Below are positions 25,026 through 37,690 of a stretch of 64,000 nt of DNA, in pieces. Source of the stretch: Chiridota heheva (Eukaryota > Echinodermata > Holothuroidea > Apodida > Chiridotidae); contig JAIGNY010004519.1 in assembly GCA_020152595.1 (NCBI GenBank), forward strand, positions 1 through 64,000, read 5' to 3'. The notes below the pieces were generated by a model, which was not told the origin of the DNA, searched no databases, and worked only from the letters and a program-made list of their open reading frames with translations. Numbering within the stretch: the first letter of the stretch is position 1; each line of letters opens with the position of its first letter. A program made the translations under genes and the position numbers.

Positions 25026-28000
25026 TTAACTTTTCTTTATTTTTGTCCAACACAAAAAAAACTTAAAACAGGTGAAAGTAAATATGATTAAACAAACAAA
25101 AAACAAAAAAAAGGAATAGAAATAACTATCCGGTAAAATTTTTGATTTTTTTTCATCAAATTTAACAAATTCCGACACAGAAAAGAACATAGTAGGATTG
25201 CCCTTAGCCTATATAGCACACGATAGCAAAAACAGGCTCGGATTACAAAGAAGGATATTAGAATATAATACAGTAAAATCTTAAATCATTGCACTCCACC
25301 GTTCCTTGAAAGAAACGAGTTTGAAAAAACGAGTTTCAAAGAAAAAAAAACTTGCTTAAACTCTTCAAGAGGTAACTCATCAAATACACTTGAATTGCTC
25401 ACAAGAGTATCAAAGAAAAGAACCAAAGACTAAGAAAGAAATAGCTAGGAGTTAATACCAAGATAATATAATACAGCTAAAATGTAAACGAACGTTCTAC
25501 TTAATATTTAAATGAAAAAATATTACCGTGAAGATTGCTGAAAAGTTTTTTTTTTTACAAGGTGTATACAATTCTTAAAATTCTTAGAAAACTGTTTTTG
25601 ATCCTAGTAATAATAAATAATCTGCACAAGATTTTTTTTTTTTTTTCTTTTACAGAAAAATAAGTGTCACATATTATTATGGGAAGAACTGGTTTACATG
25701 ACGATGTCAAAGGTTGAAAACAAGTCAAAAGGTCATTTGACAAGGTCATGAGAGGTCAAGTTTGGGTTTCTGGCTGACAGATATAAATATGCTATAACGT
25801 AGTGTCATGATCACTCTCTCCCTTGCCGTTTTCAATATGGTAAGATAATTAATATGACAAAAGGATTTTTTGGCAAATATCATTAGGGCAATTCTCTGAC
25901 TGGGTAATCCTTAACAACTTAAGGCAAAAGGATTTAGGTCCTCTAGGCTGGCACAACCGACCACAGACTTTTAACTGAGCTTTTTCAAGAAGAATCCCTT
26001 TGAAGACCGCTTCAGGATCACTAACGTTGGTGCCTCACATAGGTGGCAAGACAACATTCGCCCGGAAAATAGAGCGATTGCCTGAATTTTGGGATGGGTT
26101 AAATTGCTAAATTGTTAGATTTTGTTGAAAAATTTAATACCAATTTATTGAATCAGCGTTTTGGATACAATTTTGCCTTAAACAACAAAAACAGTATCAC
26201 ATATTTTATATATATTTTTTTTATCAATTCACCGTTCTACTGGAAAAACGCTGCTGCTGCCCAAAAACTGGTGGGGGAAATTATAAGGCATGCCTATGTT
26301 ACATATCACAGGGTCAAAACCAAATTTTCCAAAAAAGGGCTCAACCATCACAAATTCTTATTTTTCACTAATCAAAGTGATACAAAATGGTCAAGTAGTC
26401 TGTGAAGGGGGAGTGGGCATATCCAGATCCCCCTTTCTAACAACAGTCCAAATCCCCCTTTCTAACAACATGTCCAGATTCCCCTTTCTAACAACATGTC
26501 CAGATTCCCCTTTCTAACAACAGTCCAGATCCCCCATTCTAACAACATGTCCAGATCCCCCTTTCTAACAACATGTCCAGATTCCCCTTTTGTAACATGT
26601 CCAGATTCCCCTTTCTAACAACAGTCCAGATCCCCCTTTCTAACAACATGTCCAGATCCCCCTTTCTAACAACATGTCCAGATCCCCCTTTCTAACAACA
26701 TGTCCAGATCCCCCTTTCTAACAACATGTCCAGATTCCCCTTTTGTAACAACATGTCCAGATTCCCCTTTCTAACAACAGTCCAGATCCCCCTTTCTAAC
26801 AACATGTCCAGATCCCCCTTTGTAACAACATGTCCAACCTTGCAAGGCTGACCGTGTTGCAACAACCAATACAATGCAGTCAACGCAGTGATCAATACTG
26901 TGATTGTTTAGCGAACTCTCACAAATAAACCACACACAGGACACAGCAACCTAAAGGAAACATTTTACAATAGTGCCCTGTCAAGATATTTAAACCAATC
27001 AATATAACACATGATTCAATCTATCGATCAATGCTCATTCATGACTTCCAAAAAAATTGATATCTTTATAAAAAATAATTGGAAATGAATTAATCTATCC
27101 CCATTACTTAAATTGCACAGATTTATCTCTTCTTAATCAAATGGTTCAAATTGAATTCATTGCTTGATTCTGGTAATCAGTCGGCTAAAAAAATAAATTG
27201 ATTATTAGTAAACAATTATTGATCAATAAATATGCAGTTTTGATTACTTAAGTGTTAGGTCGATTAAATTAATTGACTTGATTGATTGAGTTACACAGGT
27301 AGATATCTGATGACTAAATGTTTGATTGATTAATGACTGCTTCGGTAATTGGCTAAAAAAAAAGTGACCACTTGATTAACTGATTTTTCAATTAGGGAAT
27401 TACTTTCCAATCATTTCAGTTCATAATTTTTAATTTGATTACCTGGGGTGGCTGAATTTGGAATAATTTGACCAATTGTGGAACTGGATGATTACCTATC
27501 AAAATAAATCATTAAATAGTAAGTAACTTGATTTATTTTTGATCCATCACATTAATCCATTAAAGTGACAAATCGTTTGTCACTTCTTCATAATTTTTAA
27601 AAATTTAACTTGTTACACTGGATAATATGTACTGGCATTCAATAAAACTTGCCAACATTTTAAGACACATTCTTTTTCAATGCTCAAACTTCAAATATAA
27701 AGATAAGACGACCGACCCTTTTGACCCAAAATGACCTTTTTTGAAAACTGACCTTTGGATGATTATTTACGGACTCTTCAAAGTGTTACTTTTTTGTGCA
27801 TCAAGTTTCGTCATTAAAAACAAGTTCTGCCCAATATTAAGACAATACAATTTACTTACAAAAGAACATTTAAAAAAGCACCCTTTAATTTCTTGACTTA
27901 TGAAATATCATTTTGTACAACTGGAAGCAATGGATTGTAACTCCATACTATTCTCATTCCATCCATCTCAGCGCTAATATAACATCACTGATACTCTGTA

Positions 28001-28614
28001 TAGATAGCACACTTGAAAATTTATCAAGGTTTGCCAGCTGAACTGACCACGTGGGATGTCCAAGAAATAACATAATAAAGATTCATCGGAAAATGTAAAA
28101 CACTACATTAAAGAACTACATGGAAAGCTGCCTTTAAATGTGGGAAAAAAAAAAAAAACTTTCCCTAATTTTTATACACCATAATTTAAAAACTATAATT
28201 TTGAACTATAGTTTCGTTAAAACTACAGTTTAATTGATAGATTTTACAGGCAAGAAAAGCACAAAAATTACAATTTGTCCAATATTTTTGCAAATGAGGT
28301 GAGAAATACCGTCAAAGTTGAGTTGAAGTGGGGGACAAGAATTGTCTATTGGCAACGAAATTGGATTAAATTAGCACAACCAGAAATATTGTAACTTACA
28401 AGTTGCATTTCATACTTAAACCTTTCCTCAGTCTACTGCATCTGGCATGGTTGATATCATTTAATGGGGATTCCAGGATGAGGAGAAATTATGAATATTG
28501 GAAAGAAAATTTATTAAAAAATACTTTCATTTTATTTTGGATTTTACATTCAAAGCACAATCATGCCAGTAGAAATTTGTGAGCCTTCATTTCATTACTT
28601 TGGATGTTCGAACC
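25026..28614. other. AT-rich, no gene recognised outside the 26.4-kb array
   Basis: Contains homopolymer T runs and, at 26990-27560, a stretch rich in ATTGATT/ATTAAT words. The part nearest RBFOX could be a distal 3' UTR or intergenic. No coding frame is supported. Confidence 0.45.
26421..26836. repeat. 26-bp minisatellite
   Basis: The unit CAGATCCCCCTTTCTAAC followed by AACATGTC is repeated about 16 times, with shorter forms lacking ACATGT or part of the C/T tract. Small open frames on both strands arise from it. It is not part of any gene that I recognise. Confidence 0.94.
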
Positions 28615-29082
28615 ATTTCTAATCCTTCCTTTCTAATCCTTCCTTTCTAATCCTTCCTTTCTAATCCTTCCTTTCTAATCCTTCCTTTCTAATCCTTCCT
28701 TTCTAATCCTTCCTTTCTAATCCTTCCTTTTTAATCCTTCCTTTCTTTCTAGTCCTTTCTTTCTTATCCTTCCTTTCTTTCTAATCCTTCCTTTCTTTCT
28801 AATCCTTCCTTTCTTTTTAATCCTTCCTTTCTTTTTAATCCTTCCTTTCTTTCTAATCCTTCCTTTCTTTCTAATCCTTCCTTTCTTTCTAATCCTTCCT
28901 TTCTAATCCTTCCTTTCTTTCTAATCCTTCCTTTCTTTCTAATCCTTCCTTTCTAATCCTTCCTTTCTAATCCTTCCTTTCTAATCCTTCCTTTCTAATC
29001 CTTCCTTTCTAATCCTTCCTTTCTAATCCTTTCTTTCTAATCCTTCCTTTCTAATCCTTCCTTTCTAATCCTTCCTTTTTAA
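28615..29082. repeat. TAATCCTTCCTTTC minisatellite
   Basis: A 14-bp unit TAATCCTTCCTTTC and an 18-bp form with an extra TTTC alternate for about 470 bp. The plus strand is pyrimidine-rich; on the RBFOX sense strand it would be a purine-rich GAAAGGAAGGATTA repeat if transcribed as part of a long 3' UTR. Confidence 0.96.
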
Positions 29083-30908
29083 CTCAACAGAGCATCAATT
29101 AAGTTGTAAGCTTAACCTCTTTACAAACTAAGCTCAAGGCACTGGCAGGCACTTCATCCACTTCTTTTAAAAATCGGAAATTTCTTCCGGTTTTTCAGTA
29201 TATTTGAAACAGAATTTACAAACATTTCTCTGTAGGCTAATAAATTGAGTATTGTATATTTATGAAGATTGGGCAAAATGTGTAATGCTGCATGCAGGAA
29301 GGTTGTTTAATACCCTTGACCATAAATAAATACGCCTTTTCATTAATTTATGCCCCAATGAAAACACTAATCAAAATCAGTACTGAACCAATCAAATGAA
29401 AGTTTCAGTATGAAATGATCGAATGATAGCTAAAGAAGAAAATCACTGCCATTTTATATGGAAAACAAATTGTGGGGCATAAACTTGTCAAAGCCTCTGA
29501 TAAAAGTGACTGGCATCTTGACTCTTAAGCAATATTTATCGGTTAGAAGCTCCAAACATTTCCAAGACATTTATAGAACCATACATCTCAGTTATTTTAG
29601 CAAATACTACCTCAATGATTCATTTGGGACAAAAGTTCCTTTTATGAGATGACGACAATGATTTACTACTTTCCACTAAAAACATGCAAAAACTTGTTTA
29701 CGCCAAGAAAATTTCTGGTTGTGCTTAAAGGAACACCCCCATAATGCAGCAATTATTACCACTTCATGTTCATAATTCACTCAATTCCTAATAGAAAGCA
29801 TTTTCAGCAGGAGCATAAAATATTTTTAAAATGTCCAATTTTTTCATAATTTCTTTTTAGAATTTTGGCACATACTGCTTTCATATAAATATTTCTTTTG
29901 TACAACAAAGTGACTTAGTAAAACCATTACCTATTGTACGTGTTCAATTAAAACTTGCCTTGTAAAAAATATAAGCACCTCATGTCTTCTGCAAGTTAAT
30001 GACTGTCATACATTTACGTTGAGTTAAAAACCTACAAGATACAATTCATCCTCTTAAAATGAAGTCCTGGAAATAACCATGTTTTTTTTTTAAAACTTGT
30101 CCCTAGTGATAGTTTCTACTGGTTCTAATTCAAAACATTTTTTAAAAAATAAAATAAATATTAACTGTCATGTTTGAGACCTAAGCATCCCCCACAATGC
30201 AATTAATTCTACGACATAAATCAAACTGGCCATTGTCCCAGAGAGTTAAACAACAATATAAAAAATAAAACCTTCTACAAGAATCAACCTTTGCCACTTA
30301 TATAAAAAAAAATTGCCATTTACACTTTAGACAAATCATTCTACTTGTCCAATCAAAAGGAAAAAAAAAAGTATTATCAATTTTTTTTAATTAACTTCCG
30401 AAATAACATTTACTTACATTTAATCATTTTTCAACCAATCATAAGGAAGCAAAGCTTAGTTAGAACCTTTTTAGCAATGTGATTTATTCATAAAAACATC
30501 ACACACGTACCAGCAGAGCACATTATTTCAGTGAAAAACCTGACTGTATTAAAAGTGTGACGATGAATTCTCCTACATACTGAGATTTATTCTTTTTTGT
30601 TGTCGTCTCTTTCAAGATTTTACTTATAAATTAATGACTGAAAGAAGTTATTTACATCCGAATACCATGAACCTGCAGATCATCTCTCATGCCCCTTGAA
30701 AAATTTCTTAAAAAGATAAGAGCGCCCTTAACAAGGTAATTTTTTTTTGTTTTTTTAAAGATTGTCTTCCATGGGCAAGATCATCACTTAGTTGCACTGC
30801 GAGAAAACCCTTCCTTCTCTCCACCAATCAGAGAATAGCTCACTAATCCCCCTTGTAGGCTGAGAGTTTGAAAAGGTAGACATTGAACCGCTTAAGTCAC
30901 GCATAGTA
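29083..30908 (-). other. probable 3' UTR / downstream region of RBFOX
   Basis: This lies immediately 3' of the RBFOX stop codon in the direction of transcription. It is AT-rich with no convincing coding frame. Several AATAAA hexamers occur on the minus strand (for example in TGAATAAATCAC near 30490 and AATAAATCTC near 30590), so a short UTR is possible, but the real cleavage site cannot be decided from sequence. A TGCATG (RBFOX-type site) is present on this strand at 29291-29296. Confidence 0.4.
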
Positions 30909-30953
30909 TCAGTAGGGTGTGTATCGAGCATAGGCCCCTCTGTATAAACTTGT
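30909..30953 (-). CDS. RBFOX: RBFOX homolog, terminal coding exon (C-terminus and stop)
   Basis: On the minus strand a pyrimidine-rich acceptor (TCTCTCTCTACAG) is followed by an in-frame segment reading TSLYRGAYARYTPY and then TGA. RBFOX proteins of vertebrates end in the closely similar ASLYRGGY-R-F-A-P-Y, so this is the extreme C-terminus. The exon carries only 14 codons plus stop and begins in phase 0, matching the phase-0 end of the exon at 39788-39922. The Arg/Tyr-rich end belongs to the C-terminal low-complexity region, which in the family mediates protein contacts and splicing activation in the nucleus. The preceding intron is about 8.8 kb and contains a 3-kb minisatellite. Two longer frames cross the same bases but show no family similarity. 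The 3' UTR must continue toward lower coordinates; its end was not determined. Confidence 0.88.
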   Translation of the reverse strand, partial: TSLYRGAYARYTPY

Positions 30954-31194
30954 CTGTAGAGAGAGAAAAAGAAAATAAACAGCATTGCCAAAAATAGTTT
31001 TTTAGCAAATAAATTGATCGATTACTTCCTCATTCTTCTTTCATAACTCAACCTCACTAAGATCGTAAAATTTGTTACAAAGCAATAAAGTAACATCACA
31101 CTAATTGATTGTCTGGGCTGTAAGCAAATTTTGCTACTTTGTTATAACAAATTTTGCAATGAAGGACATTGTGCATTGTAAGGACAAGTTGTGC

Positions 31195-34100
31195 AGTGGT
31201 GTAAGGACACTAGGTGTGCGGACACTAGGCGTGCGGACACTAGGCGCAATGTGTAAGAACACTAGGCGCGCAGTGCAGTGTGTAAGAACACTAGGCGTGC
31301 AGTGTGTAGGGACACTAGGTGTGCAATGTGTAAGGACACTATGCGTGCAGTGCAGAAGGACACTAGGAGCGCAGTGCAGTGTGTAAGGACACTAGGCGCG
31401 CATTGCAGTGTGTAAGGACACTAGGCATGCAGTGCAGTGAGTAAGGACACTAGACGCGTGCCGTGCAGTGTGTAAGGGACACTAAGCGCGTTGTGCACTG
31501 TGTAAAACACTAGGCGCGCCGTGCAGTGTGTAAGGACACTAGGCGCGCCGTGCAGTGTGTAAGGACACTAGGCGCGTCGTGCAGTGTGTAAGGACACTAG
31601 GCGCCCAGTGCAGTGTGTAAGGACACTAGGCGCACCGTGCAGTGTGTAAGGACACTAGGCGCACCGTGCAGTGTGTAAGGACACTAGGCGCGCCATGCAG
31701 TGTGTAAGGACACTAAGCGCGCTGTGCAATGTGTAAGAACACTAGGTACGCCGTGCAGTGTGTTAGGACACTAGGCGCTGTGCAGTGTGTAAGGACACTA
31801 GGCGCGCCGTGCGGTGTGCAAAGACACTAAGCGCCCTGCAGTATGGAAGGACACTAGGCGCACCGTGCAGTGTGTAAAGCTGGAACACTAGGCACGCCGT
31901 GCAGTGTGTAAGGCCGGACACTAGGCGCACCGTGCAGTGTGTAAGGACACTAGGCGCGCCATGCAGTGTGTAAGGACACTAAGCGCGCTGTGCAATGTGT
32001 AAGAACACTAGGTGCGCCGTGCAGTGTGTTAGGACACTAGGCGCTGTGCAGTGTGTAAGGACACTAGGCGCGCCGTGCGGTGTGCAAAGACACTAAGCGC
32101 CCTGCAGTATGGAAGGACACTAGGCGCACCGTGCAGTGTGTAAAGCTGGAACACTAGGCACGCCGTGCAGTGTGTAAGGCGGACACTAGGCGTGCCGTGC
32201 AGTGTGTAGGGCAGGACACAAGGCGCGCGCGGTGTGTAAGGCGGACACTAGGCGCGCCGTGCAGTGTGTAAGGACACTAGGCGCACCGTGCAGTGTGTAA
32301 AGCTGGAACACTAAGCACGCCGTGCAGTGTGTAAGGCCGGACACTAGGCGCGCCGTGCAGTGTGTAGGGTAGGACACAAGGCGCGCCCCAGTGTGTAAGG
32401 CCGGACACTAGCGCGCCCGTGCAGAGTGTAAGGCAGGACACAAGGCGCGCCATGCAGTGTGTAGGGCCGGAGACTAGGCGGGCTGTTCAGTGTGTAAGGC
32501 CAGACACAAGGCGCGCCGTGCAGTGTGTAAGGCCAGACACTAGGCGCGCAGTGCAGTGTGGTGTGTAAGGACACTTGGCACACCGTGCAGTGCGTAAGGA
32601 TACTAGCAATGCAGTGTGTAAGGCCGGACACTACGCACGCCGTGCAGTGCGTAAGGCCGGACACTAGGCGCGCCGTGCAGTGCGTAAGGCCGGATACTAG
32701 GCGCGCGCTATGCAGTGTGTAAGGCCGGACACTAGGCGCGCCGTGCAGTGTGTAAGGCTGGACACTAGGCGCGCCGTGCAGTGTGTAAGGCCGGACACTA
32801 GGTGCGCGGTGCAGTGTGTAAGGCCGGACACTAAGCGTGCAGTGTGTAAGGCCGGACACTGTGCGCGCCATGCAGTGTGTAAGGCCTTACACTAGGCGCG
32901 CTGTGCAGTGTGTAAGGCCTTATCACTAGGCGCATGCACTGTGTAAGGCCTTACACTAGGCGCCTGCACTGTGTAAGGCCTTACACTAGGCGCGTGCAGT
33001 GTGCAAGGCATTACACTAGGCGCGTGTAGTGTAAGGCCTTACATTGGGCGTGTGCAGTGTGGAAGGCCTTACACTAGGCGCGTGCAGTGTGTAAAACCTT
33101 ACACTAGGCGTGTGCAGTGTTTAAGACTAGGCGCTCCAGGACACTAGGCGCGTGCAGGACACTAGGCGCGTTTCCGACACTAGGCGTGTGTAAGGATGCT
33201 AGGCATGTGCAGTGTATAAGGACGCTAGGCGTGTGTGAGGACGCTAGGCATGTGCAGCGTGTGAGGACGCTAGCTAGGCATGTAATGACGTTAGCTAGGC
33301 ATGTAAGGACGCTAGCTGGGCGTGTAAGGATGCTAGCTGGGCAAGTGCAGCGTGTAAGGACGCTAGCAGCTTGTAAGTACGCTGGGCGTGTGCAGCGCAA
33401 TGTAAGGACGCTAGGCGTGTGCAGCGCAAGGACGCTAGGCGTGTGCAGCGCAAGGACGCTAGGCGTGTGCAGCGCAAGGACGCTAGGCGTGTGCAGCGCA
33501 AGGGCGTGGCGTGTGCAGCGCAGGGCGCTAAGCGCAAGGACACTAGGCGTGTGAAGCGCCAGGACACTAGGCGTGTGCAGCGCAAGGACACTAGGCGTGT
33601 GCAGCGCAAGTACACTAGGCGTGTGCAGCGCAAGGACACTAGGCGTGTGCAGCGCAAGGACACTAGGCGTGTGCAGCGCAAGGACACTAGGCGTGTGCAG
33701 CGCAAGGACACTAGGCGTGTGCAGCGCAAGGACACTAGGCGTGTGCAGCGCAAGGACACTAGGCGTGTGCAGCGCAAGGACACTAGGCGTGTGCAGCGCA
33801 AGGACACTAGCGTGTGCAGCGCAAGTACACTAGGCGTGTGCAGCGCAAGGACACTAGGCGTGTGCAGCGCAAGGACACTAGGCGTGTGCAGCGCCAAGTA
33901 CACTAGGCGTGTGCAGCGCCAAGTACACTAGGCGTGTGCAGCGCAAGGACACTAGGCGTGTGCAGCGTAAAAAGGACACTAGGCGTGTGCAGCGCAAGGA
34001 CACTAGGCGTGTGCAGCGTGAAAGGACACTAGGCGTGTGCAGCGCAAGGACACTAGGCGTGTGCAGCGCAAGGACACTAGGCGTGTGCAGCGCAAGGACA

Positions 34101-34256
34101 CTAGGCGTGTGCAGCGCAAGGACACTAGGCGTGTGCAGCGCAAGGAGACTAGGCGTGTGCAGCGCAATGACACTAGGCGTGTGCAGCGCAATGACACTAG
34201 GCGTGTGCAGCGCAAGGACACTAGGCGTGTGCAGCGTAAGGACACTAGGCGTGAGA
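31195..34256. repeat. 3-kb CACTAGGCG minisatellite in the last RBFOX intron
   Basis: The unit changes along the array. About 31195-32880 has 26-31-bp units of the form GGACACTAGGCGCGCC then GTGCAGTGTGTAA. About 32880-33120 has a GGCCTTACACTAGGCGC form. About 33130-33400 is degraded. About 33400-34256 is a uniform 24-bp form, GACACTAGGCGTGTGCAG then CGCAAG. A larger block is itself duplicated: the arrangement at about 31685-31920 recurs 266 bp further on. Very CpG-rich against an AT-rich background. The 24-bp part reads open in several frames; these are not genes. Confidence 0.96.
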
Positions 34257-36017
34257 AACCTGACAAACTTATTCAGTGTTAGGATAAGATTACTAATGTT
34301 TGGATTAGGGCAGGAACTAGTTGTACAATATTACAATTAGTTGTTGTGTTTATCAGGGTCCTCTCGATAATTTCCTTTGTAAATATTTAGCTTAAAGTGT
34401 GTTGCATTGCTTTGTGAATGCCTAAAGGATTAAGTTCAGTGATTAATCTCATTTATCTTATTTAGAACAAAAGAATTGATGTTGAAATAATTCCATAGGG
34501 GAGATATATGCCACAAAAGGTACTTGGGATGTCTAGAGGCAATATTATTATAAGCTCATTTAAAAAAATATATATTAAAAAACATGTAAGTGTACCACTG
34601 CATTCCACCAAAAATGGTTCAAAATTTGTATCCTTCATCCATCAAAAAACCAAAATATTAATCAGGAAAAAAGCCAGCTTTACTTCTTACTATAGAACAT
34701 TTAATTAATCAAGATCATTTTTGGAAAACTAATTCAAATAATGTCACAGCCAAAATACCTAAATTGACAAATCATATACTGTAAGGGGATCTTATTGACC
34801 AATCATATCCTGGGGGAATCTTATTCACCAATCCTGTCCCACAAACAGGTAAGTGGTATGGGGTCAAAGCTCTTATAACTGCAGTACCACATATACACAG
34901 TAGCCAACACCAGACTAATATTTTGGATTGTTGCTCACAACTTTACCTCAAGCATCTGCAGCTGATTGGCTAGAGAACAATGTCTACTATCCCCCAGCTG
35001 CTGATTGGTCAATGTATCCATGTTCGGCATTATTCGGTGTAACAAGTTCTATAAGAGTGGATTAAAAGACTAGAAAATAATGAGCTATTCGACAAATCAC
35101 CAATATCAAAAATATTAAATTGAAATGATTAGTCCCTAAAAGGCTGCACATAATTTATTACTGAACAATATTTATCACAGCGGAAACGTAATTCTTTAGA
35201 TTTCTTTTCAAAATTTCAGTCACTGAAAATAAAGAGAATGTTTTAAGTTACATGTTGCTCGGATTTAAAAAGTGCACATATGATTAAATGTTTCTTAATT
35301 TGTTTAAATGTTTCTATTGTATTTAGTATGTGATTTTTATGATGTAGCGAACAATGCTATTGTCATTATTAATTTGTGCCTATGTGTGTGTGGGGTGGAG
35401 ATGGAGAGGAGGGGGTAGGGCTGTTTAATGTGGTGTGGATTTTGTGTCATATATTTGTAAAGAGGATTCTACCCTCGATCTTATTGCGCAATATTGAACT
35501 GCTATCATAAAGATCAAAGAAATTTTTATCACATTCAGTTCTCCATTTTGGGGAGAGAATAAAATTCACATTTGGTAGCTGTTTACGCATTTGCTGTTCT
35601 CCGTTTTCATAGAGAGAAAAATTCACATTAGAGAGGCATAAAATACACAGATCTGAGAAAGAATTTGCATAAGAAGGACATGAATATTCGAAAAACTGTT
35701 AAACTGTGAATTTTTAATAAACATAATATAAGTTATGCTTTTTAAATGTTTGTATAAGATTAGAATTGGCATTAATATTCCCTATAGTGAGCCACACATG
35801 ACAAGCCCTATTGTGACATCAATTGTGAATGTTTCAAAGGAGGTGTAGGCAACAGAATATATACAACATTCAGAATACAAAATAATATTTACTACTTACT
35901 AATAACTATGGAAACATTAATTAATATCTTAAACAATGGAACAATCTAAATAGTCTACTACAAAACTAATTAAATAGTGAAGGATACATGTCAATCAATT
36001 ACCAAAGTACAAAGATA

Positions 36018-36409
36018 TTAAAAGAGCACTCGGCCAAAAAAGCAGTGGCACCTGAAATAGGGTGGGTGTGGGCCATGGCTTCCTTATTTTTAAGGAAGTC
36101 CAGAAGTGGCCCCCTCAAATATTTGGGAAAACCAAAATTTACTCAAGCAGAACAAAAAAAACAAGACATCTTGCTTTGTTACTCTTGTTCACTGTGTGTG
36201 TAGTTCACCGATTTCAATGCAAAAAAAGTTGATGAGAAACATGTACAATTTTGGAATCAGAGTACATTTTCATTATTTGAAAATTGTTTAGCCAAGACAG
36301 CATGGCAATCTGATAAAACTTTGACCCTGAGAATACAATAATACTATTGTGTGCAAAAGAGATTATTTTATAGGGACCCTAAGATATTTTGGCTTGAGTG
36401 CACCTTTAA
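36018..36409. mobile_element. small inverted-repeat element (MITE), TTAA-ended
   Basis: Left end TTAAAAGAGCACTCGGCCAA and complement of right end TTAAAGGTGCACTCAAGCCA are imperfect inverted repeats, giving about 392 bp with no coding capacity. The terminal pattern (TTAAA-G-G-x-GCACT) resembles the element at 57363-57738, so both may belong to one superfamily. It lies in the last RBFOX intron. Confidence 0.6.
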
Positions 36410-37493
36410 CATCAAAACATTCATTCTACTAATCTTATCATGTGATCTCCATATTCCTTTCATGAATGGACCCTTCTGAACCATATGATGTATTACTTAT
36501 TTGATCATTGCAAGATCTTCTTGTACCCACACCCAAATGGTGCACAAATTTCCGATTTTTATAACTGGAACTGGAGTTTTATATACACATTATTCGAACT
36601 TCTATAAGCTTAGGATCATAGTGCATACTGAATTGACTCAATGATACAGCTCTGTTTGCAATGCATGAAATATTGCAAGACTAAGCAAAATATGAAATTG
36701 GCATCATCTCAATATTGGCATATTTTGATAGTAATAATAATGTTCCTGTGTAACAAACAAAAGTCCTCTGAATAGAACCCAGAAGAAATCCTAAATAAAG
36801 TCTGCTTTAAATGCAGCTAAAAGGGTGCATTTATTCAATGTTGGAAAAGAAATATGGAGACTGCATACATGAATATTCATTAATTGCATTTACATATATA
36901 TGAATATTCATAAGTCATATGGGCGAATATAATCCAGAGAAATATTTATTGTTCCTCAACCTAAAGTAGTGGTGTCTTAATAAACTAAAAGAGAGAATAA
37001 TTAAATGTTTGATTCAACAATTTCTTTTGTTGATTCTCGTTTGTTTTAAGCTCATGTAGTCTGAAGGTAGGAAATAAGAATTAAGAGAGTAAGTAGTAAC
37101 AGAGAGAGGGTGAAAATATGAAATGTCTTTCGAAATCATAAACCAAGGGGTGGGCAACATTTAAATGATTTTACTTTATGGAGCATTCTTATAGGACGAT
37201 GAATGTGTGTCAGTAACTCAAGCAGTCAAGAAAAGAGACATGATAGCAAAATTATCAACTTGATATTTGCCAAAGTACTTGAAAGGAATATGGACAGGTA
37301 GAAATTTTAATTCAACAAGAAAGAGCTGACAATTAGTTAACATAAGGATATTAATAGGTTTTCGGATGCGATGTCACAAAATTTCATTAACTTGCATAAT
37401 TTATTGTATGTTAAAATATATGAATACAATTTGCATAATTCATTATGTTACAAAAATTCATGGGAATTTGCATAATTTATTGCCACAAAATTT

Positions 37494-37690
37494 AAATTTA
37501 TTGGCATAATTTATAACAATAATAAGGGCCTGAAAGTTCAAAAAGCTGTATAATTGTCACTAATTGATTTTCATGAAACTTGTTTTTATTTTCATGGGTC
37601 ATAAAGCATAATTTATAACAATAATAAGGGCCTGAATGTTCAAAATGTTGTATAATAATTGATTTTAATGACCTGTCTATTAAAGTTTCA
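37494..37690. repeat. two-copy tandem duplication in the last RBFOX intron
   Basis: GCATAATTTATAACAATAAT followed by AAGGGCCTGAA.GTTCAAAA occurs at about 37504 and about 37608. Both lie in a stretch rich in GCATAATTTATTG that begins near 37390. Confidence 0.75.

Noticed and set aside
33117..34340. Several long repetitive open frames on both strands
   Set aside because: Created by the 24-bp array; mutually overlapping in all frames.
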